Assembly: GCA_014904985.1 (NCBI GenBank)
Contig: MU128909.1
Location: 303,597 to 357,149 of the forward strand
Direction: 5' to 3'
Source of the DNA: Hydnum rufescens UP504
Lineage: Eukaryota; Basidiomycota; Agaricomycetes; Cantharellales; Hydnaceae
DNA: 53,553 nucleotides
Position numbers and translations under genes: made by a program. Positions 11,774-21,544 of this stretch are shown one piece after another. Below the pieces are notes generated by a model. The model did not search any database and was not told the DNA's origin. It was given only the letters and a program-made list of their open reading frames with translations. Within the stretch, counting starts at the first letter, position 1. Each line of letters opens with the position of its first letter.

Positions 11774-13192
11774 TCTCCTATGACTGCCCGTAAACAAATG
11801 TAGTCTCATAGACCACAACGATGAAGTTAGTGCCAGCGACTGTGAGATGACGTCGCAGGGTTATCGCCAGCCCAATCTTGATAGTCTCAGGATCTCATGA
11901 AGACACGGGGGTGAACCAAAAATGTCTAGCCAGTGGGCCTGGACCGAAGTTTCGAACTCACCCAAGAAATTGAGCGACAGTACACAGAAACCCAAGTCAA
12001 CTGCGACGTCCGCACGAGTTAGGGACCCACCACAAATGCGGGTTTCCTTATAACAGAAAGGAATGAGTACTCGCCATGAAGCCGTTGTTCACGAAGGGAA
12101 CAAAGTGACGACGTGGTGCAGCCAACCCCACAGGTGGGCCTACTCCAAAGGGATGTGCTTCGGATTTTGAACTTGTCCCCAAAAAATGTTGGAACGTCTG
12201 GACCCAAATCGGGACAAGATTCAGTGTTAGAACCTACGACCAAAGGGGCTGCATTTACAGGGAAAAACTCACCTAACAAAATAGTCGGCCTGCTCATTCT
12301 ATGCAGAAGCATGAACCCAAAGGAATGTGAGCAAAGGACACCGACGTGGCCAGATTCATCGATAGGCCCCTCCACCTACAGATGTTGGGACACATGGGCG
12401 TCACGCAGTATCGTACCCCTCGTGATCAATTGGTCACCTAGCCTGGGTAACTACGTTGCATCCCATCCATCCATAAACGAAAAGGACGGTCATGTTAGCA
12501 TACCACACCAAGCCAAGCGTAACGACCTATGAACGTACTGCCTTCTGGATCCCCGAACTCGTCTAGATCTCCGGCAGAATCCCCTGAGATCCATCCTTAG
12601 TCCTGTCAAGGGGTTCCATGTACCCAAAGGGGGAACTCGTTCAAGCCATTCAGGACGCACAGGAATGGCGACGGGAGATGTACCTCACATTCAAACAAAC
12701 CAGTGTCGCACAGCACTCACTTACCGATATCCACCCCACCGGATTGGAACGAAGGGACTGGTGTCCTGCGTAAATCATCAGGACCCGTAGTCGAATGTAA
12801 CAGAACCATGCTGAGTGACGATTGGCTTGATCATGATGGCGTCGCACTTTTACGAGCATATAGAGGTTCGACTCCACCTGAGGCACCGCACCGGATGCAG
12901 GCAAGATCTGTCAACACGTCGGGCGTATGGAGAACTGTGGTTGTGAACATCACTGCAAGTTTAAATTGTCTACAGCTCGTGGAAGCCACGACCAGAACCA
13001 GACCTGCCCGAACAAGCAAACTTTGGCTGGTCCCCGGTTACCGGAGTCACGACAAGACTCTACTATGGAGGTTAAAACAACGCCATCAAAGCACGCATTG
13101 CCACATGTATGGATTATGATGTGTTATACGTTGTAGAACCAGGAGACCAGGATACTAGGAACACCCTTCATGGCCGAAGGGACTGGGGGCTG
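11774..13192 (+). other. 3' interior of element 1, no recognisable domain
   Basis: Open stretches of 138-139 codons exist (12113-12532 and 12703-13119) but contain no motif I can name. Being the 3' part of an LTR element this should hold late pol, yet no integrase HHCC or DDE signature was found. Heavy frame damage may hide it. Confidence 0.4.
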
Positions 13193-13679
13193 TGTTAGTG
13201 GTGTCCGGAGTCCCTTAGGCCACTTGGCAAACTCATAGGTAGAGTCATAGCTCTTGACTCCCCTTTTCTCTTTCCTTTCTCCTTCATCCTTATTCAAACC
13301 CAGTGGAAAGCTTCCCCACTGGAGTTTGGTGCTGCCCTGGCTTATAGTTAGATTCGTCTCTTATTACATAATCAGTCTAGTGATAGCCAGCCATGGCAGA
13401 GCCCGAAATGCATCTTTTCTACCACCATCAACTGTCTGTCTCATAGAGTCGTGGACCTGTTGATTACGCACTACACACTGTGCGACTCCCAGCTTTATGA
13501 CTAAACCTTCTTACTTTGCCCTAGTGGGCATAGAAACCCTAACCCTCCAGGAACTGCTAGCCTGTTGGGCTAGACGGAATGGTCTCAGTCCCACGGACTG
13601 GGCTAATCCATTGGAACCGGAACCTCCTCCATCCTCCGGTCCCTCACCACTCCTTAATTCAGATACTACCGAATTAACA
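13193..13679 (+). repeat. 3' LTR of element 1 (487 bp)
   Basis: It begins TGTTAGTGGTGTCC and ends GAATTAACA, followed directly by the target duplication ACCAT (13680-13684). It keeps the bases missing from the 5' LTR and is therefore the better reference copy for the family. Confidence 0.9.
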
Positions 13680-14991
13680 ACCATCGACCAACAGAAGAGG
13701 AAAACCATTGGTCTATCGAAGAGGAGAATCGATCCACAGACAAGGATGCTCCCGGTGGCAAGGGATTGACTGCTCAGAATGTGTCTGAAGTTGGTGATGA
13801 CGAAAATGATCATAATGATGACTCAGCCGACAAAGCCGCAGATGAGCTCGCGAAAATGGCAGTGGATGATCATGCCTTGGCTCACCCCCAAGTCACATCA
13901 CAAGGTTCACCGGGTTCATGACCCCATACACCTGAATACTCCCCCATCACTTGCAGAGATCTTACCCCTGCCCCCAGATCACCACCCCATCATTGATCTT
14001 CTACTCCGCCTGATGTCGTTTCTCCTGGGTCGCCTTCAGAGGATATATTTGTGCAAGGCTCAAAGTCACACCTGCCTTTGCCTTCTGCCCCATATTCTCA
14101 TCAAGTCTCCCACCCACGTCATGAGCTGTCCCCCCCACATCCTCATACTTGATCACATTCCCTGAGTCCCTCAGCCCAAACCGGAACTCATGGTGCTTCT
14201 GTGGCACTTTCAAGTAATCGGTCTCATTCCCCTAAATTGCGCAGTGGGATGCATGACCATCTACGATCGTCTTCCAGAGAACCTTCTGGGCCTTCTGGGT
14301 GACATTCTAGTTCACATGAGTGTTCCGAACATGGTTCTCATGATCTCCAACCCCGCTCTCGCAACCTCTCTCCTCCCTCTCGTGATCTCTCTCCTCACTC
14401 TCATGATCTCCATCCCCACTTTGGTGACAACACTTCTCACTCTCGGGACTGTCACCCATGCTCTCATGATCTCCCCTCTCACTCTCGCGATCTCCCTTGT
14501 TCTCGCGATCTCCCTCATTCTTGCGATCTCCCTCGTTCTCGTGATCTCCCTCGTTCTCGTGATCTCCCTCGTTCTCGTGATCTCCCTCGTTCTTGCAATC
14601 TCCCTCATTCTCACGATCTCCCTCATTCTTGTGATCTCCCTCATTCTCGCGACCTCCCCCTTCGCTCTTGTGACCTCCCCCACGACATGCAATGGGACCG
14701 GCCCAGCCCTTCCATTCCCCAAACTTCGCAGTCTTGCCAACCTCCCACCGCCCCGCATGCATCTTGAATGAGATCCGAAGTAGCCGTCAATAATGATTGG
14801 AGGGCCAGAACAGTGGGCTCAAGCCATGGGCCCTCATCAGGAATGATGGGTTCGAGAGATATGGCATGGGCTGCACTGGAGGGTGTCAGTCCGTCAAATT
14901 TTGATGGTTTGAGCAGGGATGGGTGGCAGCATGGCCCAGATGTATGAGTCCATCAGAGACCGCCAGCCCCAATCTCATCTGGCTTGGCGGC
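13680..14991 (+). pseudogene. Middle part of the interrupted host-like gene: acidic segment and SRDLP repeat
   Basis: After the target duplication the EEEN repeat continues and one frame stays open to 13921, rich in Asp, Glu and Ala (it contains ADKAADELAKMAVDDHALAH). Further on, the frame that reads SRDLP units is the sensible one: from about 14196 it is Ser/His/Pro-rich, carries one TGA at 14300-14302, then runs open through 14340-14680 as repeats of (R/H)S(R/C/H)DLP, ending with a Ser/Pro/Gln-rich tail near 14768. The overlapping Leu/Ile/Val-rich frame is a shadow of the repeat. A region at 14770-14947 is also open. Function is unknown; the protein would be low-complexity and probably disordered. 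Confidence 0.4.
14340..14690 (+). repeat. 18-bp coding minisatellite (SRDLP-type hexapeptide repeat)
   Basis: The unit CGTTCTCGTGATCTCCCT and close variants recur at 18-bp spacing, most regularly from about 14500 to 14660. Because 18 is a multiple of three, all frames stay open on both strands, which creates misleading long frames. Variation among units is mostly synonymous or conservative in the SRDLP frame (TCTCGTGAT, TCTTGCGAT, TCTCACGAT), which supports that frame. Confidence 0.8.
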
Positions 14992-15918
14992 AAGTCATTG
15001 TAAGTTTAGCTATGCACTATTAAATCATTTAGTTTACTCATCCCATTCACATAATAGCGCTGGTATGTATGACACCCTCGCCAGCCACTTTCCCGAGTCC
15101 AGCTGCAAATGTGGTGGCAGTGGACACTTGGTACGTCATCGAGGCGTCACACATTGACTTAGGGCACTGTACGTCCACATACTGGGTGGACAGGTTGGAG
15201 GACATCAATGCATTTGGTGTGTGAGCTTGGAAGAAGGCTAAGCGTGCTGGGGATCCAGGGAATCTTTCCCTTTTGTTCAAATTGGTGCAGGCGCTGTGAT
15301 ACAGCCCTGAGGCAGTTCAGGGTGAAAGCTCCTCCTGGATGCAACTGACAGTACTTTGAGGGACTCACCCTCACGGATCCAGAGGCCGCTTCAGCTGCTC
15401 ATGTCTCGAATTTGGACTTGGGGTACATCAATCAAGCCTATGCCTACAAGTCCCAATTTTTCCCTGAGATTCTTTCATTCACGCTGCCAGCTTATCGAAA
15501 GGCTACAGCTGCCCACCACTTCTTCAATTCTGAATGGTTTCCCCCCGTACTTGCTACACCCTCTGAATGATGTCCAAGGTTATTCGATTTGGCTCATCGG
15601 TGACCCATGAACATGGTGTCATTCTCTCTGGACTGGGCTGAGATGCAAGGGGCTATCCACCCGATCTTATCAAGCAACTTGCATTATCATCGCCTACTCA
15701 CTTTGATGCGTGCTCAAGTCTATCACCAGGGCAAGAAGGATATCAGGGTTAATATATGGCCTACAGATGGTCCGTATGATGAAATCCTCCGTATTCTTGC
15801 ATGCTTGGCACACGATGTGTATGGTTCAAGTGTTACTCAACCATTGCTCGATGAGACCTTTGGGTATGCCTCTCACTTATGGGCGATAAAAATGGAGTTG
15901 GCATTAGATCGCCCTTGA
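14992..15918 (+). pseudogene. Continuation of a host-like multi-exon gene, broken
   Basis: A donor-like GTAAGT at about 15000 and an acceptor-like CATAG near 15055 bracket a possible intron of about 55 nt. Two good coding stretches follow. The first, 15360-15570, contains GLTLTDPEAASAAHVSNLDL and then a Phe/Tyr-rich part. The second, 15607-15918, contains NIWPTDGPYDEILRILACLA. They are in different frames and separated by stops, so further introns or frameshifts must exist. I do not recognise the protein family. The order along the strand suggests it may belong to the same gene as 13680-14991, but this is an inference. Confidence 0.35.
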
Positions 15919-16327
15919 TTCAAAAAACACCCTAACAATGTGTATGATCAAGAGAAGTTTTGAATACTTCTATATGCTATCTATACATGGTTGTACTGTA
16001 CTGCATTGTAGTGTAAATCATATTTTGTTTGTGTTTGTATTTCCCGGGAATATCCGGTCCCAGGAGTAAACACGCTACATTGTTCTCACTGTCCCCCTCT
16101 GCGTGGATGTAGACTTCTTCAGCTTTCCGCACACAGCATTGCACTCTATATTCCACCTCGGCGTGGATTTCAGGTGATGCACAAAACCACAACTACGCTG
16201 TTCAGTGTTCCTTTCCACCTAGAGCGGAGGGTATCTGAGCGCAAGTTCTTAGTGTCTCCTCTTGCTCTCACACCTTGGCGCATGTTGCAAGTGGTGATTT
16301 TTATCTCTGGCACCAGTCTTCTCCAGT
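15919..16327. other. Intergenic spacer
   Basis: No supported coding frame. The two shared stretches GCGTGGAT (near 16105 and 16160) and the pyrimidine-rich run before 16328 could belong to an upstream regulatory region of the next gene, but nothing specific is recognised. Confidence 0.4.
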
Positions 16328-18921
16328 ATGGCTGGTATGAAATCAAAGATTCAGACTGCAAGGAAGCACACTCCGTGGCCACGACATGCAGCAGTCGCCA
16401 CACCCATGAGCTCCAGTAATGGAAGCAATGGCGGCAATGATCTGGATAGTGTGCTGGCATCTAAGAGGTCCTTGTGATGTGCTAGCACCACAAAGCTCAG
16501 TACGACCTCAAATTCTGCCACAAAGGAGAAACCCCTTCAGACCACCAGCCAGCCTAGTGGGAGCCATGCCACCAGCCCTCACCCCTCCAGAACATCCTCA
16601 ACTAGACTTGTGGTCGAGATCCCATCATGGAAGGTGTTAACCGCACCCTACACCTTGAATAAAATATCCAACAAGCCTACTTGCGTGTCATCCCATTCGG
16701 ATATTTATCAGCATCTTTGTCGGCATGCACACCAGTTGCTGATTTCGACTCTAATGATGAAGATTTTGGAACACCATTTGAACACGAGTTAGAGGATGGT
16801 CAAGCTAGTGTGACACAGGGAGATGATGGACTTGATGCTACTGGGGATTCTTTCCTTGACTCTATCAATGCCAGTAGTGTGCCTGCATATTGTGGCCCAA
16901 AAAGTTGCAATACCGATGTGAGAAATCAGCATGAGGTCTCACCCCCTGGTCTCTTGGACATCCAATCCCCTCTGTATTATAATCACGTTATTCCCAATCA
17001 TGGCAACACCCCCATTCACAGTCCCTGTCCTGATTCCCCTGACACGCCCATTTTGGATATCACAGATGGGGCCCATGACGACTTTTTGTTGAGCGATGGT
17101 GATAGTGATAATGCTGTGCCTCTGAAAGTGAGGGGCAATGCCAAGCCCCGTTCTAAGGCAGTTGTGTCCCCCCAACCTGTCTCCCACTTGTTGGAAGAGC
17201 CAAGTTCGGATGAAGATGATGAGGTTCTCAAAGGAGGGCCATTTACCACCCCGGAGGTAGAAAAGATTAAGGCTGAATACACAGCATTTGACAAGCGAAT
17301 TGCAGGACTGGCGAGGGAAATGGGTCGTAGTGTTAATTCGATTCAAAAGATTGGTGGGCGGGTGTCACAAGTAGTTCATCCACGTAAAACTATTGCCTGG
17401 AACGTGTTCCAATCCAGCTATCCTACCAACCCTGACAAGTCAGTGAGCCAATCTGATTATACCAAAAATACAGTTCACCCTGCCTATGATGAGCTCGTTA
17501 AGAAGTACGGAGGAGAGAAGTCTGAGGATTGGGCAGCAGAATCAGCTCACCTGGTTAAGGAGTACACAGAGACTAGGGCGGCAATAAGTGCAGACATCAC
17601 AAAGCATGGGGGGGAAGTTGCAAAAATCATCGCTAGCCACAAGAGGGCATGGCAAAAGGATTTCAGGGCCTTGGCAAGCCTTGGGGTGCATTGCGAGTTG
17701 ACAGTGCTTGCAGATAATGCCTGCTCTCCTGCTGCTCATGCTCAGAATGGGCAGCTATTTGGGACTGCAGAGATGGAATTGTACTACAAGTCCAGGCATG
17801 ACTTCAAGTCTCACGTTGGGGACGTATACACATTTATATTGTCTGCCAAGGCAGGGGTTAGGAAGGCAGAGGAGCATAAAGCTCAGACTTTGCGACATGA
17901 GCGAGAAGAGGCCTTCAAGAACCCCAATAAGGCAAAAGGGAAGGTTTCGAAAATGCTGATTCAGCTATTTGGTAAGTTTGCTCAATGCATAGCTTCTTGA
18001 CAGTTCCTATGCTAATCCTGCTTGAGTAGAGCCATTCATTGTTGGACCACATTCCCTTGGCTGAAATTGCCCCAAAAACTCCTCTCACACAACTTGGTGA
18101 TCGATGGAGTACTGTCATTGTCTCACTTCCGGCTTTTCGGTTCACTCTCGATTGATCACTACAGTGTCAGCAAGATCCAAGCCATGTATAATGCTCTAGA
18201 GAATGGGCAGCTCAAAGTATCTGAGTGTACCCATGAGGAATTAAACTCTGGGGAGACCGCACTCATTACTGATAGTGGTGGCCAAGTGCTAATGATGGTA
18301 GCGAGTGCATTGGAAATGATTGGGGCCAAGAAGAAGCTGGATTTGAAGAGGGCAGCTGAGCGGGCAGTTGTGAGGGCTCAGGCAGTGGATACAATGATTG
18401 ATGGAGGGGATTCTGGAGGGGATTCTGATGGGCATCATGGGAATGGGCGTCCGGTCAGGAACCCAAGTCACACTGTCATGGTGAACTCAGACAGGATTGT
18501 GACCCAAGGACTGGGGAAGAGGCCATGGAAGGGTGGGGATGATTTTAATCAGCCGCGCAAGATGAAGCGTCTGCAAGTCAAGTCTGCAGAGATCATTGAT
18601 GACTTGGATGAAACCCCAACTGCTGGACCGTCCCACCTCCATGTGCAAGCTATGAGTTCTCATTGTAATGATGTGCAACAGCATTCCACATTCTCAAGTG
18701 ACAGTGAGGCTACTGTTGGGATTCCCCTTCAGCATACCACTGGGGTCCCAATTGTGCCAACGTTCAATCTGCATGATCCATTTTCTATGATGGATGATGT
18801 GCCGATTCCAAATAGGGACATGAGTTTCCCTTTACTTGATCCTTCATTATTTCAAGGCCCTGAGTTTGAAGCACTTGTAGCACAATACCAAAGTAGATAT
18901 GAAGTAGACAGATTTTATTAA
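16328..18921 (+). CDS. Multi-exon protein of unknown function, possibly decayed
   Basis: A start at ATG 16328 gives a basic, Ser/Thr-rich N-terminus (begins MAGMKSKIQTARKH), with one in-frame TGA at about 16475. A candidate intron at 16685-16735 (GTGTCA...CCAG) would join it to the main open stretch ending at 17971. That stretch has an Asp/Ser-rich acidic region, then a charged helical domain (around EVEKIKAEYTAFDKRIAGLA) and a segment with KTIAWNVFQSSYPTNP that looks like a folded domain. A clear intron begins GTAAGT at 17972 and ends TAG at 18029 (58 nt). The next exon begins PFIVGPHSLG but meets a stop within about 11 codons; good coding resumes in another frame from about 18160 to 18921, including KIQAMYNALENGQLKVSE and an acidic C-terminal part. 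Either another intron or a frameshift lies at 18060-18160. I do not recognise the family and suggest a nuclear or DNA-associated role only weakly. Confidence 0.5.
17972..18029 (+). other. Spliceosomal intron in the 16.3-18.9 kb gene
   Basis: Donor GGTAAGT, a branch-like TGCTAATCC about 17 nt before the end, and acceptor GAGTAG define a 58-nt intron, a normal size for basidiomycetes. The coding frame stops inside it if unspliced. Confidence 0.7.
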
Positions 18922-19152
18922 TGGTTTCTTAATGTGTTTGTACTGTGGCCTTAATGGAAGGTTGTTTTATTTAAGAATTCTAAGTTGTTCCTTCAAGGCA
19001 GAATGGAAAGACTCGCAATAGTGGTCTTCAATTGAGTCTGCTCAAGTCCTGAGTGCTAAGTCCTAATTCGGGTCAATTTTGGCCAACTTTCAGCCTGAAG
19101 CTCAAGTGAGAGATTTCAATGGGGCAGACCAATTCAGCCAAAATAGTGATGG

Positions 19153-19203
19153 GACCTACTTAGGTACCATTATCTGCCCTGGAAGTGGTACCTAACTAGG
19201 TAG
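19153..19203. repeat. Imperfect inverted repeat around TTAGGTACCA
   Basis: CCTACTTAGGTACCA on the left pairs with TGGTACCTAACTAGGTAGG on the right apart from one bulge, across about 17 nt. It lies just before a truncated LTR and could be part of an old insertion boundary. Confidence 0.5.
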
Positions 19204-19220
19204 GCTTAGATGACTGACCA

Positions 19221-19700
19221 AGGTGGAAATGAGCACGGCAGTCCTTAAGCTCATGGAGTCAACTGGATAATACTCAGAGCTGTAGTCTGGAGTAACAGCG
19301 GAAATCCTGAGATTATGTAATATGAATATGGAATACATGAAGGCTGACCTGTAGTCCAGAGTAACAGCAGAAATCCTGAGAGACCAAAGCTGGGGTCTCT
19401 GGACTTTGCTCTCGGACTACTTATACATCATGACTATTACTATGGGGGAGTGATCACTAAACTGGGGGTGGTTACAAGGGGGACAGGAACAGGAACAGGA
19501 ACTCGGCCAGGGGGCAAACTGGAAGCAATGGGAAATGAAAGGGAAATGAACCAAGATAGGGTTGGACCAGAGTCAAACCGGAAGCAAAGTGGACTTGGGC
19601 AAAGGAACTAAGTGGAGGACCAGACTGGAGGTGGGTGGACAAGGACCGGAGTGATCCGGAGTGGACCAGAGTTGACTGGAGTGAGGGGCAAACCCTGACA
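19221..19700 (-). mobile_element. Truncated third copy of the TGTCAGGG/CCCTGACA LTR family (LTR-C)
   Basis: It aligns with LTR-B from CGGAAACGAGCACAGC onward and ends CCCTGACA at 19700. About 180 bp of the other end are missing. Many CpG sites of LTR-A/B read TpG or CpA here (for example CTCGCGGAG is CTCATGGAG), so this copy is older or more heavily methylated. Confidence 0.8.
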
Positions 19701-19759
19701 AATCTATTGTATCACTGCAAAAACAAAACTGGCACTTGTGTCACACTTTTGCTTTCAGT

Positions 19760-20264
19760 TTTGCTCTAGTTTTCTACTGTGAAGCCCCCTAATACATTAT
19801 GAAATGTTTGAATGTGTGCAGTATCCTTTGTTGCCCACAGGTTCCAACTGTCTACTTCTGAGTCATAGTGTTTTTCCCAAGCTTTCACAACAAATTTGGC
19901 TGATACAGATTGTCCATCCTCATGCTCAGTGAGTACTGCCTTGATTTGAACAACATGAGGGCAGACCAATGGAACAAGAAATGAGATGACCATACTGCAA
20001 TAACCACAAGGCACAGAGCTGATACTGGTATGTGTGGCAAGAAACTCTTGAAATGAATGGCTCCTTCACTCTTATCATTTGAAAAATAGGCTTCATTGAG
20101 TACTGCTGATATGCATGGGTGTTCATACAGACCAGAATGAGTCTATTGGAGCACAGTTTGGGTAAATCAGGATCAGCAGGATAATGGATTCCACATAGTG
20201 TGCATACCTTGCCAAAAGTTTTGGCACAGTAGTTTCCTTTGGCCAAAGCTAGGGCAACTTTGTC
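19760..20264 (-). pseudogene. Minus-strand host-like gene remnant
   Basis: Two overlapping minus-strand frames look coding. The upstream one (20264 to about 20010) contains TFGKVCTLCGIHYPADPDLP, with a CxxC pair. The downstream one (about 20010 to 19766) contains IKAVLTEHEDGQSVSAKFVV and WNLWATKDTAHIQTFHNVL. They would make one protein if an intron or frameshift lies near 20010-20030. The 5' side is cut by the LTR at 20265. The family is not recognised. Confidence 0.4.
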
Positions 20265-20748
20265 TGTTAGTGGTGTCTGGAGTCCCATAGGCCACTTGGA
20301 AGACCCATGGGCAGAGCCATAGCTCTTGCCTCCCTGGTCTCTTTCTTTTCCTCTTCTTCCTTCTTATTCAATCCAGTGGAAAGCTTCTCCACTGGAGTTT
20401 GGTGCTGCCCTGGCTTATAGCTAGATTTGTCTCTTGTTACATAATCAGCCTAGTAATAGCCAGCCATGGCAGACTCTGAAATATATCTTTTCTACCATCA
20501 ACTGTCTGTCTCATAGAGTCACAGACTGGTTGACTATGCATTACACACTGTGTGACTCCCAGCCTTATGACTAAATCCTCTTACCTTTCCCTAGTGGGAA
20601 TAGAAACTCTAACCCTTCAAGAACTCCTAGCCTGTCAGGCTAGGCAGACTGGCTTTAGTCCCATGGACTGGGCTAATCCCATGGATCCAGAACTCCTCCA
20701 CCTTCCAGTTCCTCCCCAATCCTTAGTTCAGATATGACTGAACTAACA
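20265..20748 (+). repeat. 5' LTR of element 2 (484 bp)
   Basis: Nearly the same length as the 3' LTR of element 1 and collinear with it, differing mainly by C-to-T and G-to-A changes. It preserves bases missing in the 5' LTR of element 1. Confidence 0.85.
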
Positions 20749-20950
20749 CTGGTGGTGTGTGTAAGAACTCCATTGGCATGTCCCTACAGGACTACCCATG
20801 GTTCATACTCAGCATCCTCTTCCTCATTCTGTGTCCCCTGGATGCAAATATTTGTGGTTCTGATGTTTCCAAGAGTGCCTCTGAGTCTTTGATGACTCAA
20901 TCTCCAATGTCCTCATCCACTTATGGGAATCAATTGCCTAGCCCCCTGCC

Positions 20951-21544
20951 TTGCAGGGTGGATACCTCAAGAAGGGTGGTTACTCCCTAAAAAAATATGT
21001 GGAGTCTGTGAGGCCCAAGCCTACAGGCATCATGTCTCAATTATGTGAGACTATCTGTACTTCACTCAAACAAGGCAACAAATACAGTCCAACCCAGGGT
21101 GTGAAGATCATTTCTACTTGGCTTGACTGGATACTCTATGATTTAGATGTGAATTCAGCTCTTTTCCTCAATTGGGTCATACATGACTTCAGTACAAATT
21201 CACTTTGTTACAAGTTAAATCCTGCACTGGCACAAGCAATCTGGCAATGCCAGGTGATCCTATGGGAAGCCATACAGGAAACCTCATTCTGTGAAGCCAT
21301 CCCTAGCATCAATCACAGGCCCCGGCTGTGTGAACTTGAAAGGTCCAACCTCATAGCTGGATTACCCACCTTGGACCAACTCCAGCTTATAGTCTCCCAG
21401 GCAAAACATCACCTTTGGGATACCTCAAAAATACTGGCCTCCTATCTAAAAGAACCAGCCTTAGCTCAAGGGAACTACACTGCCATCAAAGGAATCTGTG
21501 GTCCTCTAGGCATACCTCAGGACACATACTCTAGACTAGTGTGA
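20951..21544 (+). CDS. Gag-like protein of element 2
   Basis: A 197-codon open frame. Residues 27-90 match the element 1 frame (shared CETICTSL, GNKYSP, VKIISTWL and LNWV). The part beyond, including LERSNLIAGLPTLDQLQLIV, is present in element 1 only in a shifted frame. It lacks a recognisable zinc knuckle. Position next to the 5' LTR and conservation between copies argue for a structural protein of the element. The frame has survived strong CpG loss, perhaps by chance. Confidence 0.5.
   Translation: MQGGYLKKGGYSLKKYVESVRPKPTGIMSQLCETICTSLKQGNKYSPTQGVKIISTWLDWILYDLDVNSALFLNWVIHDFSTNSLCYKLNPALAQAIWQCQVILWEAIQETSFCEAIPSINHRPRLCELERSNLIAGLPTLDQLQLIVSQAKHHLWDTSKILASYLKEPALAQGNYTAIKGICGPLGIPQDTYSRLV

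Larger units (their letters stand above)
6462..13679 (+). mobile_element. Element 1: full-length LTR retroelement with decayed interior
   Basis: Two direct LTRs (6462-6930 and 13193-13679) share TGTTAGTG...TTAACA ends and lie inside a perfect 5-bp target duplication, giving an element of 7,218 bp. The sequence just inside the left LTR contains TGGTGAGTGTGTAAG, a possible primer-binding site. A gag-like region sits at about 6940-7780. No intact pol was found, and most of 7.8-13.2 kb has no recognisable protein, partly because frames are broken and partly because two LTRs of another family lie inside (8845-9509 and 11108-11768). The LTR ends and interior resemble element 2 at 20265-24019, so this is a family rather than a single insertion. 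Orientation follows the gag-like frame. Assignment to Ty3/gypsy is not proven from what I can see. Confidence 0.85.

Noticed and set aside
14307..14771. Long Leu/Ile/Val-rich and Asn/Glu/Gly-rich frames as membrane or disordered proteins
   Set aside because: They are shadows of the 18-bp repeat; the SRDLP frame connects better with flanking coding sequence.
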